From the NCBI RefSeq assembly GCF_004193775.1, contig NC_041007.1, positions 24,352,201 through 24,416,200 of the forward strand: 64,000 bases of DNA. Reading direction: 5' to 3'. The notes below the pieces were generated by a model that was given only the letters and a program-made list of their open reading frames with translations, did not search any database and was not told the origin of the DNA. A program made the translations under genes and the position numbers. This DNA is from Glycine soja. Its lineage: Eukaryota > Streptophyta > Magnoliopsida > Fabales > Fabaceae. Below are positions 19,441-31,597 of the stretch, piece after piece (the stretch's first letter is position 1; each line of letters starts with the position of its first letter).

Positions 19441-22252
19441 AGTCGAAAAAACAAAACGAAAGAAAGCAGTATAGACTACAAAAAATAAAGGTTCATTCAA
19501 AAAGAAGAATAAGGCATAACAAGAAGGTATAGACTACAAAAAAGCAACAACAAGGTAAACTGCTTTATCTATTGAAGAAGCATCAACATAGAGAGAAGAA
19601 AAATAAAGGTTCACTCAAAAAGAAGAGTAAGGCATATGTCACTTGGGATGACAATGAAACAAAAACATCCAACGACAATAGTGAAGAGGAAGAACCAAAT
19701 TTGTGCTTCATGGCAAACAACAATGTTGAGAGTGAGGTAAACATTTTTGATTCGAAAGTTAATGTGATAACTATGATCAACTACTAGATTCTTTTAATGA
19801 AATGCATCAAGAAGCACAAAAGATTATTTTTGCAAATAATTTTCTAAAAGGAAAATTGAGGTGGCATGTGGATGAGCTAGTGGAAGAGCAAACAATTCTT
19901 CTTGCAATTGCACTAATATCACTTCCCCTTGTGCAGAATGTAAATTTTTAGAAGACAAGGTAGAATACTTGCTAAAAGCTTTATCCTAGAGACAATTTGG
20001 AAGCATTACTTGCACAACAAAAATGTGCAATTGAAAGGGATGGATTGGGTTATACACACAACAAGAAGTAGAAAGCTTACAAAAATTTCTTTAACTTCAC
20101 AAAAGCTTATAGCTCACCCTTCACGGTATGCCATTATTGTATGAACAAGGGATATTCTTCTTTCAAGTGCATGATAAAAAGATATGGAGTTCCAAGTGGG
20201 AAATATAAGTTGGTTCCCAAAGGAACTAGAGAGGTTGCTAACCAAAAAGGACCCAACACAACTTTGGTACCTAAATCTACATTCTATACATTTTTGTAGG
20301 TGAACCTAGCAACAGATAAACAACTATGGTATCTTGATAACGGTTGCTCAAGGCATATGATAGGAGACAAGTCAAAGTTTATGTCTCTAAAGGCTAAAGA
20401 AGGAGGATTTGTAATCTATGGTGATAACAACAAAGGGAGAATTCTTGGTGTAGGTAATATTGGTAATTCCCTAACTATTTCCAAAGAGAATGTCTTATAC
20501 GTGGAAGGGCTGAAACATAACTTGTTAAGCATAAGCCAACTATGTGATAAGGGTTTTAAAATCGTTTTTAACCTAGAGTGTTGCACAATAACCAAATTGA
20601 TTTCAAACAACATTAAATTTTTTGGTAGCCATATTGGCAATACCTATGCTTAATGTAAAAAGTGCATCTCACTCAAACATGGCTTGTTTAATAAGTAATG
20701 TTGATCCTTCTTAGCTTTGGCATAGGAGAATAGCTCATATCCACATGAATCATCTAAATAAGCTAGTCTCTGAGGAGTTAGTTAGAGGACTCCCAAAGCT
20801 CAAATTTGAGAAGGATAGCTTATGTAATGCATGTCAAAAAAGAAAGCAAGCTTCTATCTTTCAAATCTAAAAGTATTATTTCTACCTCTAGAGTGTTTGA
20901 ACTTTTACATTTAAATATTTTTGGTCCTTCTAGAACCATATGCATTAGAGGGAATCACTATGCTTTGATTATTGTAGATGATTGCTCTAGATATATCTAG
21001 ACTTTATTTTATCTTCTTTGAGTAATGCTTTTAAAGTCTTTCAAAAACTTGCCAAGCTTATTCAAAATGAAAAGGAATTCAAAATTAAAAGTTTGAGAAG
21101 TGACCACGGAAGAGAATTTCAAAATGACTCTGAATTGTTTTGTGAACAAAATGGCATTAATCGTAACTTTTCCGCTCCAAGAACACCACAACAAAATGGG
21201 ATTGTGGGGAGGAAAAACAAGTCCCTTGAGGAACTAATAAGAACCATGCTTGAAATGAATACTACCTAAATAATTTTTGGCCGATGCTGTTAGCACAACT
21301 TACTATGTACTCAATAGGGTGATGATTAGACTCATTCTAAAATTAACTCCTTATGAAATATACAAGGGCAGAAAACGAAGTGTGTCACATTTCAAAGTTC
21401 TTGGTAGTAAGTGTTTTCTTTTGAACAATGGTAAGGAGTTACTTAGGATGTTTGATTCAAAGAATGATTCAAAGCATATTGAGTCTTTAATAATCGTACA
21501 CTAAGAATAGAAGAGTCTATGCATGTAGATTTTTATGAAACTAACCCCAAAGATTGGGAAAAGTACCTCTTTATGATGATGATGATGATGATGGTGTAGG
21601 AAGTCCTAAATAATCCTCTCCTACAAGAAAAAAGTTAGTGAACAATAGCCCTCTTAAAGGACACTCACTACAACACAACAGGCTTCCTAAGGAGTGGAAA
21701 GCACCTAAGGACCTTTCTATTTACAACATCATAGATTTTGTGCATAAGATGTAGCGAAAGATTGAAATGTCAATGATGGGAGAGCTGAACTATTTCCATG
21801 GTCTACAATTGAAGAAAATGACCATGGAACTTTTCTCCATCAAACCAAGTATTTCAAGGAACTTCTCAAGAAGTTTGATATGGATAAAAGCAAGGAGACT
21901 ACAACTCCTATAAATTTCTACCTTAGTGCAGATGAAAAAGGGAAACTCATTGACCAAACAAAGTACAAAGGTACTATTGGTTCATTATTTTATTTGACCA
22001 GTAATAGATCTGACATTATGTTTAGTGTTTGCATGTGTGCTCCCTATCAATCATGTCCTAAAGAGTCACATTTCTCAATAGTTAAGAGAGTTTTGAAGTA
22101 TCTTAGAGGAACCTTAGATGTCGACTTGTGGTACCCTAAAGGTGTTGAGATCTCTTTATTGGGAGACACAGATTCAAACTTTGTTGGATGAAACTAGATA
22201 GGAACAATACAAGTGGAACTTGTGACTTATTAGGAAATGGCCTAGTATCTTG
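19441..22252 (+). pseudogene. pol: Copia gag-pol remnant, second piece (gag end to RNase H)
   Basis: In order: a short duplicated segment (19440-19620); the acidic gag end AYVTWDDNETKTSNDNSEEE; a protease near 20325 with WYLDNGCSRHM, where Asn replaces the Ser of the D-S-G type site; the [17 protein letters not shown] segment; a GAG-pre-integrase stretch (LWHRRIAH, 20715); integrase pieces RSDHGREFQND and PQQNGIVGRKNKSLEE (21090-21230); an internally deleted RT; and RNase H with SVCMCAPYQSCPKESH (22020-22070) and a decayed ending. Stops and frameshifts are frequent. A gypsy element interrupts the RNase H at 22253. Confidence 0.85.
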
Positions 22253-23241
22253 TGATGTAAGCTCCATTGGAGCTTGTAGGCCTAGGATCTTCTTTATCAA
22301 TAGATTCCTTTGCTTCTTGGAAGATGAATGGCAGCGGAATGGAGAAGGAAGAGAGACAGGAGATGCCACTTCAAGGAGAAGATGAGTCTAGAAGAAGCTC
22401 ACCACCATAGGAGGCCATGGATAAGAGCTTGGAGGAAGAAAGAGATGAATGAAGGGATAGGAAGAGAAGAGCACGAAATTTTGTGCTCTAAAAGAGCTCT
22501 GAAGTCTGAAGATTATTATTCAAATGATCAAAGTTGAAAAAATGCACACACATGACCTCTATTTATAACCTAAGTGTCACACAAAATTGGGGGGAAATTT
22601 GAATTTCAATTCAAATTTCACTTGAATTTGAAATTGAATTTGTGGAGCCAAACTTTGGAGCCAAAATTTCACTAATTACGATTAGTGAATTTTAGTTATG
22701 GTTCAGCCCACTAATCCAAGATCATTTCCAAGATTCTCCACTAAGTGTGCTTAGGTGTCATGAGGCATGTAAAGCATGAAGGACATACACAAAGTGTGAC
22801 TATATGATGTGGCAATAGGGTGTAGTAAGCATATGCTCACCTCACCCTCTAAAATTTAATTGGATTGGGCTTCTACCAATTCAATTAAATTTTATTTCCC
22901 AACACACACATCAAATATTCACTTAGTGCATGTGAAATTACAAAACTACCCCTAATACAAAAACTAGTCTAGGTGCCCTAAAATACAAGGGCTGAAAAAT
23001 CCTATATTTCTAGGGTACCCTACCTACATTATGGAGCCCTAAATACAAGGATCAAATATAACGACATCATAGTCTAATATGTACAAAGATAATTGGACCC
23101 AACCTTGGCCCATGGGCTCAGAAATCTACCCTAACGTTCATTAGAACCCTAGGGCCTTCTTCAGCAGCTCTAGCCCAATCTTCTTGGAGCCTCTTGCTCA
23201 TGGCTCTAGTGGCTGGTCCCTTCCTAGGGAGGATTGCATCA
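22253..23241 (-). repeat. 3' LTR of the first gypsy copy
   Basis: It corresponds to 26563-27552 with scattered differences. In element orientation it follows a purine-rich tract (complement of TCCCCTTCCCCTTGAAG, 23242-23258). Confidence 0.9.
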
Positions 23242-23258
23242 TCCCCTTCCCCTTGAAG

Positions 23259-24640
23259 AGGATTTGACCTCAACTGATCTTGTGATACAACAATTGGAAC
23301 AAGATTCACTATCCACAATGAGCAAACAAGTTTTATCTAAAATTTTGCATCTTGTATGAAAGATGTTCTTTCTTTGGGATTGAGATAGATCACAAGATTG
23401 ACCTCCAAGAAACCTTCTAACCATTAAGAGGTCACCTTCTTCATGGGGGTAGACTTCCTCACTAGACTCTTCACCCCTTACTTCATCTTCACTTCCACTA
23501 GAGGAAAAGGAAGAAGTAGTCTCCTCTTGACTACTATAAATGTCTTGACCCCTCATAATCATGGTTTTCTTTGTGGGGCATTAAGAGGCAATGTGAGCTC
23601 TCCCAAGACATTTGAAGCATTTAATGTTGCTAGTCCTTTCTTGGGAACTAGTCTTAGGGGTGGATTTCTCTATGGTCTTACCCTTATCTTCCTTGGGTTT
23701 TGAAGGTGCAGCCCCCAAAATTCCTTGGGCTTGGTCCTTCCTTGGATAAGAGTGAAAGCCATAAGATTTTGAAGAAGGCTTCCTTTAAGTTGTTGCTCCA
23801 CTCTTATACAAAGTTGGACTAGCTCATCTAGGTTCCTATATGGGAGGAGTTCAACCTTATCCCTCACTTCCATATTAATCCCACTAAGGAACCTAGCTAT
23901 GCTTGTTCTTTCCTCCTCCCTAAGTCCAGCTCTTAAAAGGAGTAGTTCCATTTGTGCTCTATATTCTTCAACACTCACACTCCCTTGTCTAAGCCTTTGG
24001 AGCTTATCCATAAGCTCCCATTCATAGTAGGAGGGAATGTGCCTCTTCCTAAGGGCACTCTTAAGATCATTCCAATACTCTACTGGAGGATCCCCATAAA
24101 TCCTTCGTTCCCGAACAAGGGAAGTCCACCAATGGAGAGCATACCTTTGAAAGCTAAGGGTAGCCAATGGAACTTTTCTCTCTTCGCTAATATGATGGCA
24201 AGCAATGAGTTGTTCAACCTTCATTTCCCAATCTAAGTAGGCCTCAACATTATCTTTTCCATGGAAATATGGGAGGCTAATGTTAACCTCTTGAGGCCTT
24301 CTATCCTTTTCTCTTCTTTGGGAGTGATGTTTAGTATGTGAACTATGGCGCCCTCTATAATAGTCACTAAGTTCTTAACTTAAACTCTTGCAAGAGTCAT
24401 GACTACTATAAGAGGCATGTTTTTCTCTTTTCATTTCTTTCATTATTTTTCTTCTTTCTTCCTCTCTTATTTTCTCTCTTTCATCTTGACTTATTTCTTC
24501 TAATCTTTTTTTACCTTTTTCTTTTCTCTCTTGTTTTTCTTTCCACAACTTAAGGGATCTCAACTCATCTAATATCTTAAACAAGGGGTCCTTAGAAGTA
24601 GAACCCTCACCATTAACACTAGATGAAGAATGAAGACTCG
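23259..24640 (-). pseudogene. gag: Gypsy gag and protease remnant
   Basis: From right to left: a highly charged N-terminal coiled-coil region (LWKEKQERKEKGKKRLEEIS, 24375-24584), the gag core (EERKVPLATLSFQ, LHWWTSLVRE, IPSYYEWELMDKLQRLRQGS; 23940-24224), SGSEDEVRGEES, then a protease start reading DSE in place of the usual DSG near 23300. Frameshifts break it. The region after the protease is deleted up to the polypurine tract. Confidence 0.85.
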
Positions 24641-26548
24641 TGTTGGTTCCTAAGTTATGGTTCTTTCTTGTTGGGGGTTTGAAAACAAAAGGTAAAAGAA
24701 ACTATGGTTAAAACTAGCCAAAATAAACACTAAAAGAGGTGTTAAAGATAAGGTAAAAACTAATTGGTAAAAGGCAAGCTATCTAGGCGGTTTGACAATG
24801 GAGGGTAAAGGAAATAAGCTATGAAAGTAAGCAAGAAATTAAAATGCAAGAAATGCAAACTAGGTGGATCCTAAGAGTGTTTGGATGATCTATTTAAGGT
24901 TCCCAACAAAACACTCACTATCCTAAGGGAAAATTGCCACTTAAAATTATTACACACAAATGGAAGTAGGGTGACCTATTGGAGGCTCCCAACTTACTTC
25001 CAATGAATGGCCTTTTTGTTACAAAATTTGGAAGCAAAGCAAATTGCCAATTACAAAATTACAAAAAAAAAAGTCCTCAATTGTGGTGGCTATTCTCTCT
25101 TTGGTGTTTCACTCAATTTGGAGTGCTTCTTAGTCCAATAGCTCTTAAGGTGGTTGGCCCCTTGCTTCTTGACTCAAATTCTTCAAGGTATGGCACCAAT
25201 CCTCCTTTCCAATTCTCTATATGGCAACTCAAAAGCAAGGAAACAAAGAGACAAGCTATAACCAAAGACCCAAAAAAAAAATGAAATGAAAGCTAAACCA
25301 ATAGAGTTTTAACAAGACAAATTTTCAAGGATTATTCAACAATTAAAGCAATGAAAAGCACCCAAAAGCAAGCTAGGACTCAAAGAGAAACCTAGAATGG
25401 CTCTAGAGTAGAGTAGAAAAACTAAAAAAAAGACTCAGGAAACCTCTAGTTTTGGCACTTGTTTTCACAATAATTTTCAATTGAAATTTCAGAACTAGGA
25501 TTGGTGTAAAATAGGCACCAATTATAGAACAAATTTTGAGCCAAAACAACAAGCACACTTCCCTTTCACTTTTTTTTTCCTGGACACTGATTTTTCAGCC
25601 GACTTGTGTGATTTTTCTTATTTTTTTCCTTTATTCCAAATCCATTGGTTCTTTTTTCATAATTTTGGTCCAGATGTCTAGAAAATTCAGTAAAACGTTC
25701 AGCTCAAAACACGTAGTGACCAATTCCCAATAATTTATACAAATTCATATGTTCAAGCTGCCAGCATAACAATTTCAACCTAGAAATCAAGAGTAGTGTT
25801 TATGTTGCTTAAGGCTTGGATAGTTACAATTTGTGTTTGCTTATGCTCAATTATCTTGAATAACACAATTAAAGAGAGATTAAGACTTATTTTGATTCCC
25901 AAATCCAGCCATAACTCAGCACCACAACTCAACTTCATCATAGGCGTCATGCAGGAAACTTAGAAAACAAAAGAAAGAGTTCAACAACAAGACTACTTCT
26001 AGGAATTAATTTAGAACATGTTATGAACTAAATAACATGCATGAATTATACTCAAAATTCCAAAGATAGGCTAAGAATGACAAGAATACATGAACAAATG
26101 TATCTATAATTCAATAAACAAAATCAAAATTCAACACAAACTTAGAACATAATGTGACAATTACTATGACTAAACATGACTCTAAGACAACATGGATTAA
26201 GTGATTTGCACTTAGATTTTTGTGTTTTTTTTCTAATCAATATTTTGGAAGAAAATTTAGATCTAAAGGTTCAGCACAAGAATATTATGAATGAAAAATT
26301 ATAGAACCTAAAATCAACACAAAAACATGATTCAAGAGTAGATCTACAAAATTTGAACCATAGAAATGCAAGAACAAGTGTAGATCTAAGATTTAATCGG
26401 TTTATCTTTTTTTAATCTACTCTAAACAGCACCAAACCACAAGACAGTGGAGGATATACATGGAGAATAAGATGAAGAATAAGGAATTAAAGAGAATTCA
26501 CCGGACACAAAGATAAAGGAAGCAAGAGAACATCACCTAGATGAAGAT
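24641..26548 (-). other. Long untranslated leader of the first gypsy copy
   Basis: About 1.9 kb between primer site and gag show no coding content. The segment is well conserved in the second copy (56441-58337), so it belongs to the family rather than to a later insertion. Confidence 0.7.
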
Positions 26549-26560
26549 GCTCTGATACCA
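26549..26560 (-). promoter_or_regulatory. Primer binding site of the first gypsy copy
   Basis: GCTCTGATACCA on the plus strand is the complement of TGGTATCAGAGC, two bases from the LTR. Confidence 0.9.
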
Positions 26561-26562
26561 CA

Positions 26563-27552
26563 TGATGTAAGCTCCACTGGAGCTTGTAGGCCTAGAATCT
26601 TCTTCATCAATGGATTCCTTTGCTTCTTGGAAGATGAATGGCAGCGGAATGGAGAAGGAAGAGAGAGAGGAGACGCCACTTCAAGGAGAAGATGAGTCTA
26701 GAAGAAGCTCATCACCATAGGAGGCCATGGATAAGAGCTTGGAGGAAGAAGGAGATGAATGAAGGGAGAGGAAGAGAAGAGCACGAAATTTTGTGCTCTA
26801 AAAGAGCTCTGAAATCTGAAGTTTAATATTCAAATGATCAAAGTTGAAAAAAATGCACACACATGACCTCTATTTATAGCCTAAGTGTCACACAAAATTG
26901 GAGGGAAATTTGAATTTCAATTCAAATTTCACTTGAATTTGAAATTGAATTTGTGGAGCCAAACTTTGGAGCCAAAATTTCACTAATTATAATTAGTGAA
27001 TTTTATTTATGGTTCAGCCCACTAATCCAAGATCAATTCTAAGATTCTCCACTAAGTGTGCTTAGGTGTCATGAGGCATGTAAAGCATGAAGGACATGCA
27101 CAAAGTGTGATTATATGATGTGGCAATGAGGTGTAGTAAGCAAATGCTCACCTCCCTCTCTAAAATTTAATTGGATTGGGCTTCTACCAATTCAATTAAA
27201 TTTTATTTCCCAACACACACATCAAATATTCACTTAGTGCATGTGAAATTACAAAACTACCTCTAATACAAAAACTAGTCTAGGTGCCCTAAAATACAAG
27301 GGCTGAAAAATCCTATATTTCTAGGGTACCCTACCTACATTATGGAGCCCTAAATACAAGGATCAAATATAATGACATCCTAGTCTAATATGTACAAAGA
27401 TAATTGGACCCAACCTTGGCCCATGGGCTCAGAAATCTACCCTGAGGTTCATGAGAACCCTAGGGCCTTCTTCAGTAGCTCTAGCCCAATCTTCTTGGAG
27501 CCTCTTGCTCATGGCTCTAGTGATTGGTCGCTTCCTAAGGATGACTGCATCA
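26563..27552 (-). repeat. 5' LTR of the first gypsy copy
   Basis: It starts TGATGTAAGCTCC and ends ACTGCATCA, followed by the target duplication TCTTG. Confidence 0.9.
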
Positions 27553-27557
27553 TCTTG

Positions 27558-27937
27558 GAATAGCGAGAAGCAAGCATGTGTTGCCTTATCTATTGTTAAG
27601 GCTAAGTACATTGTTGCAGAAAGCTATTGTGCACAGATAATGTGGCTTAAACAATAACTTTCTTATTTTGGATTTCATTTAGAACTCATTCCTTTAAGAT
27701 GCGATAACACTAGTGCCATTAGTCTCACCAAAAATCCTATCATGCATTCTAGGACAAAACATATATAGATTAGGCATCATTTCATTAGGGATCATATTTC
27801 CAAGGGTGATTGTGATATAGAGTTTGTTGATACATACTCACAACTAACTTATATCTTCACCAAACCTTTAGCAAGGGATAGGTTCTTCCACCTTCATATT
27901 GAACTTGGCATCCTAAGTGAGTCTAATCTCACTTGAG
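27558..27937 (+). pseudogene. pol: Copia RNase H end
   Basis: The frame resumes after the gypsy insertion with NSEKQACVALSIVKAKYIVAE, then a region with TKPLARDRFFHLH and ELGILSESNLT before a stop at about 27937. This is the normal C-terminus of Sirevirus-type pol. In-frame stops (for example TAG near 27767) are present. Confidence 0.85.
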
Positions 27938-28472
27938 CCAATTAGGGAGTACTGATTCATGTACATATGCATTTACATTTGTTTACTTGTTTTTATGTAC
28001 ATGTGATTTGCATTTTTGAACATTTAACATTCATAAAAAACATTTTGCATGTTTAATTCTTAAAAAAAATATTTAGCATGCATGATAATCGATTAGCATA
28101 TCTTGTAATCGATTATATATAGTCAATGCTGATATCTAAGCTCTCTAGGTAAACCTATAATCGATTACCACTCTGGGCAATCGATTATCTCAAGTGAAGA
28201 CAAAAAGTCTAACTCTCTGTTTGAACTTGTAATCAATTACCACTTTGGGTAGTAGATTACCAGGCATCTGAAATGTTTTTGAAACTAAAAAGGCATTTCC
28301 CCTATTCTTTTTAAACCTTACCTAAACCAAGAAAGTTCTAACTTTCTATTTCAGCCCTATTTTCGAAACTTAAGAGAGTATCCTTGTTAGCCTTCAACCT
28401 TCTAAACACCTAAACCTCTATTTCTGCCTTCAACCTTAACCTCCATTAATAGCAGAGAAGAAGAACAAAAGG
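27938..28472 (+). other. Spacer between copia pol and env-position ORF
   Basis: No coding similarity. Degenerate AATCGATTAC pairs start near 28084/28105, 28157/28177 and 28229/28249. They are 20 or 21 bp apart, as in the spacer of the element at 7337-13720. Confidence 0.6.
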
Positions 28473-28541
28473 ATGAAGAGCATTGGGCACAAACCCATAG
28501 CCCCCATAACAAAGAAGGAAAAGGAACGAGCAAAGAGTGGT
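28473..28541 (+). pseudogene. Env-position ORF of the copia scaffold, part 1
   Basis: The ATG at 28473 opens a basic N-terminus (HKPIAPITKKEKERAKSG) that runs into the target duplication of the solo LTR at 28542. The same frame resumes at 29672. Confidence 0.65.
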
Positions 28542-29666
28542 TGATCGAGGCCGTACCCGAATCAAATAAACATTAAAATGCAGTAACTAGTAAGTGATCC
28601 TAGGTCATTTCCCAACGAGCAATGATACACCAAATGTTCATAACAAATATTAGGAGAATAGTAACAAATGGGGGGGGGGTTGTTTGCTTTTGTAAATTAA
28701 ACAGCGAATAGATATGAATTAGAAAATATCATAATTAAAATACGTTGCTTCCCCTTGATTCACAAGCAAGTCTCTTATCCTAGGTTACAAGAGTTTATCC
28801 TTATTCAGTTCAACCACTTAATCCAACCCTAAATTAAATTTCTAAGCGAAATTTAACATAAGGCATTCATTATGTGATTAAGCAACACATACACCAATTA
28901 CTCATAAACGATCATTAAGCATGAACGTAAATTAAGCGCAGAGAAAATTAATCAAGCACTAAGCATGCATGAATTAATAGCAACAAATTCAAAGTAATTA
29001 GTGAAGGGGAAAAAATGAACAGAATTTAATAGTAATAATAGAACCTCAAAGAGAACTGTGCTTGATCCTCAAGAGAAAACAACGCTGGGGACTTAGCCTT
29101 CCATTAATCAATAAATAACGAAATTATAGATTGAAGAACGAAATTTTATTGTTGAAACGGAGAGTAAAAGCTGAAATTGCAAAACGAAAATAATGTCTAA
29201 AAGAAGAAAAGCCTAAAACTAAAAACGAAAATAGGAGAGAAAGAAGAGAGAGAGCTTCAACTAGAACCTTGGTGCTATTATATAGTTTTCCAGCCCCAAA
29301 GCTTACAAATCTGTTTTAAATCCAAGCCCATAAATAAAATAAAATCAAACCTAGATAAGATAAGATAAGATAAGATCTAGATGAAATAATATCTAGATGA
29401 GATCAAATCTAAATAATATCTAGATAAGATAAAGTCTAGATAAGATAAAATTTTGTAGAATAAAATAGTCTGCCCTCTTCAAGTCCAACCCCAATTCTGG
29501 ATTCAAGCCTAATGCTTCATTAATTCTTGAAATTAGATTAAAAACATCAAATTAGCTGAATGGGCCCAAATAATAAAACTGCCTAATTAATTTGACAATT
29601 AAGATTAATCAGTACTTAAAATGGTGCAAAAAGGGTTAAGAAATATGAGAAAATAATGGCACATCA
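28542..29666 (-). mobile_element. Solo LTR
   Basis: It starts TGATCGAGGCCG and ends GGCACATCA, flanked by the 5-bp duplication GTGGT (28537-28541 and 29667-29671). On the minus strand a TATA-like CTATATAATAG lies near 29276-29287, which suggests orientation. A run of GATAA/GATCTAGAT repeats lies at 29350-29460. No internal domain is present. The family was not identified. Confidence 0.9.
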
Positions 29667-29671
29667 GTGGT

Positions 29672-29956
29672 CCTTTAGGTAAAGGAAAACGCATTGCACA
29701 TTCTCCCTTAGCTCCTACTACTCCAAAGGCAACCCCTTGGTTTTCTAAAGAGCACTATGAGCCTTCTTACAAGTTCAGCTATGTGAAGAAAGAGATTATT
29801 CAACCGAAGTTCCTCAATTTGGCTTGGCTTAGAAGTGAAGGTTTTGCATTTCCTGAGTTGATAGGGTACCATGGGTTGAAGAAACTAGTAGAGATGAAGG
29901 GCACCTACTACACTAGCCTGGTAAAAGTTTTCTACACCAAAATTCATAATGATGAT
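29672..29956 (+). pseudogene. Env-position ORF of the copia scaffold, part 2
   Basis: The frame contains WFSKEHYEPSYKFSYVKKE, LNLAWLRSEGFAFPELIG and LKKLVEMKGTYYTSLVKVFY, resembling the putative plant transposon protein domain. It is interrupted at 29957 by the Ogre-like element and resumes at 48703. Confidence 0.75.
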
Positions 29957-31576
29957 TGTCATACCCTAATTTTGTTCGGGGATTATTATTTGATGATATA
30001 CAACCTTTGATTGGCCGCTTCGAGATACTTGGCACCCTTTGTTGCACAATATGTGAAGTCCCGAGACGTGCCAAAAATCAAAAGGAAGCAGGCTTACGCG
30101 ATCCGTGAAAATTCCGTAATGTGACGGGAATCGAAAGGAGGTGTTTTTCGCAATCCGTGAGTTTTCGTAACTTCTTCGAAAGCTAAAAAAGAGTAAATAC
30201 ATAATCCATAAGGATTCGTAACCTTGCGGAAGGAAAATAAGTATCGTTACGAAATTCGTAAAGTTTCGTAACGTTACGGAAAAAGAATTACCAAAAAAAG
30301 GTAAATGGGAGGTGCATTTAGTAAAAAGGGGGGGTACAAATAGCAATCAAGCCCACTTGGGCCTTCCAGATTCTTCCTCCAGAAGGCTGTTGCTTCTGGA
30401 GGAAGCAACCTTGCTCGCCTGGGCGAGCTGGGTGGCAAGCTCCTCCCCTATTTTGCTATAAATAGGGGCAGGAGTGAAGAGGGAAGGGGTTCAGCCTTCT
30501 TGGCACTTCTTATTCTCTCGAAATTGCTGAGGAAAATTGTTTCCGTGAAGAAAATCCAAGTCAAGGCGCTTTACGTAACGTTCCCGTAATGTTTCCATGA
30601 GTAATTACGCGAAGATTTTCAACCGTTCTTCGACATTCATCGTTTGTTCTTCGTTTTCTTCAGTCTAAAACTGGTAAGTATCCCAAACCGAACTTTTCAA
30701 TTCATTCTATGTACCCGTGGTGGTCCACATTTTGTTTCATGTATTTTTATTCTCGTTTTCATTCGCTTTCTGTACCCCCTTTTGACGTGCTTCAGTCATT
30801 TATTTAAGTCATTTCTCGCCTAATCAAAAAATAAAATAAATTTCCATTGATCATTTGAATTGTATCATCCGTTAATTTCGGTTAAAATGAATTCCGACCG
30901 TTCGGTCGTGCCGTAACCACGTTGGAAATAAAAAAAAAGGTAAAATAATAATATAATAATAAAAAATATCTTTTAGTAAAATGAAGGGAAAAAATCAATC
31001 GGACGTTTTCACTTTGGGATTTCTCATTCTTAATTGGATTGACTAATAACTAAAGTGAAACTAAGGCTAAAATCAACTCGCCTAGTCAAGCTTGTCCACA
31101 AAAAAATAGGGTTTGAAAGTTTATCATTTCAGTTTCTTACCAAGTAAAAAGGATCATTTTTAAGGTCCAACGCCTTAAAAATGATCACAAATTCAAGTAA
31201 AAAGAAATCGTGTGATTCAACCTTAAGAAAGAAATACGTAGGTCTGATTTCCTCTCCAAAGGAGGGTACGTAGGAGCAAAAGCCCCGCTTTTGTCGACCT
31301 CAAAAAATAAAAAGAAATAAAAGTTAAGGTAATACAATTTCCACAATTCTAAAAAATAGGTTGTTGTCCTTTGAGACAAACGTGAGAGGTGCTAATACCT
31401 TCCTCAAACGTAAATACAACTCCCGAACTTAGAATTTTCATTTTGACCGGTTTCCTTCAGTTTTCCCGACGTTTTCCACAAATAAACATTGGTGGCGACT
31501 TCGCGCATCTTTCCTCCTTTGGAAAGCGCACCCGTGAGCCTCGCCTCGCTCGCCCGCAAAAGGACATGTTGCGACA
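29957..31576 (+). repeat. 5' LTR of the Ogre-like element
   Basis: 1620 bp, very similar to the 3' LTR. It has a strong hairpin CCTCCAGAAG/CTTCTGGAGG near 30374-30400 and a TATA box (TATAAATA) at about 30457-30464. Confidence 0.95.
30457..30464 (+). promoter_or_regulatory. TATA box of the Ogre-like LTR
   Basis: TATAAATA lies inside the near-palindrome CCTATTTTGC/TATAAATAGG. The same sequence is in the 3' LTR near 47592. Confidence 0.6.
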
Positions 31577-31578
31577 GT

Positions 31579-31597
31579 TGGCGACTCCACTGGGGAC
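31579..31597 (+). promoter_or_regulatory. Primer binding site, arginine-tRNA type
   Basis: TGGCGACTCCACTGGGGAC begins two bases after the 5' LTR. Confidence 0.85.

Larger units (their letters stand above)
22253..27552 (-). mobile_element. Gypsy retrotransposon, deletion derivative, first copy
   Basis: LTRs at 22253-23241 and 26563-27552 start TGATGTAAGCTCC and end GCATCA. The target duplication is TCTTG (22248-22252 and 27553-27557), and the host copia frame continues across it. The element runs on the minus strand: primer site at 26549-26560, a leader of about 1.9 kb, broken gag, then protease sequence that ends almost at the left LTR. Reverse transcriptase and integrase are absent. Confidence 0.95.
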
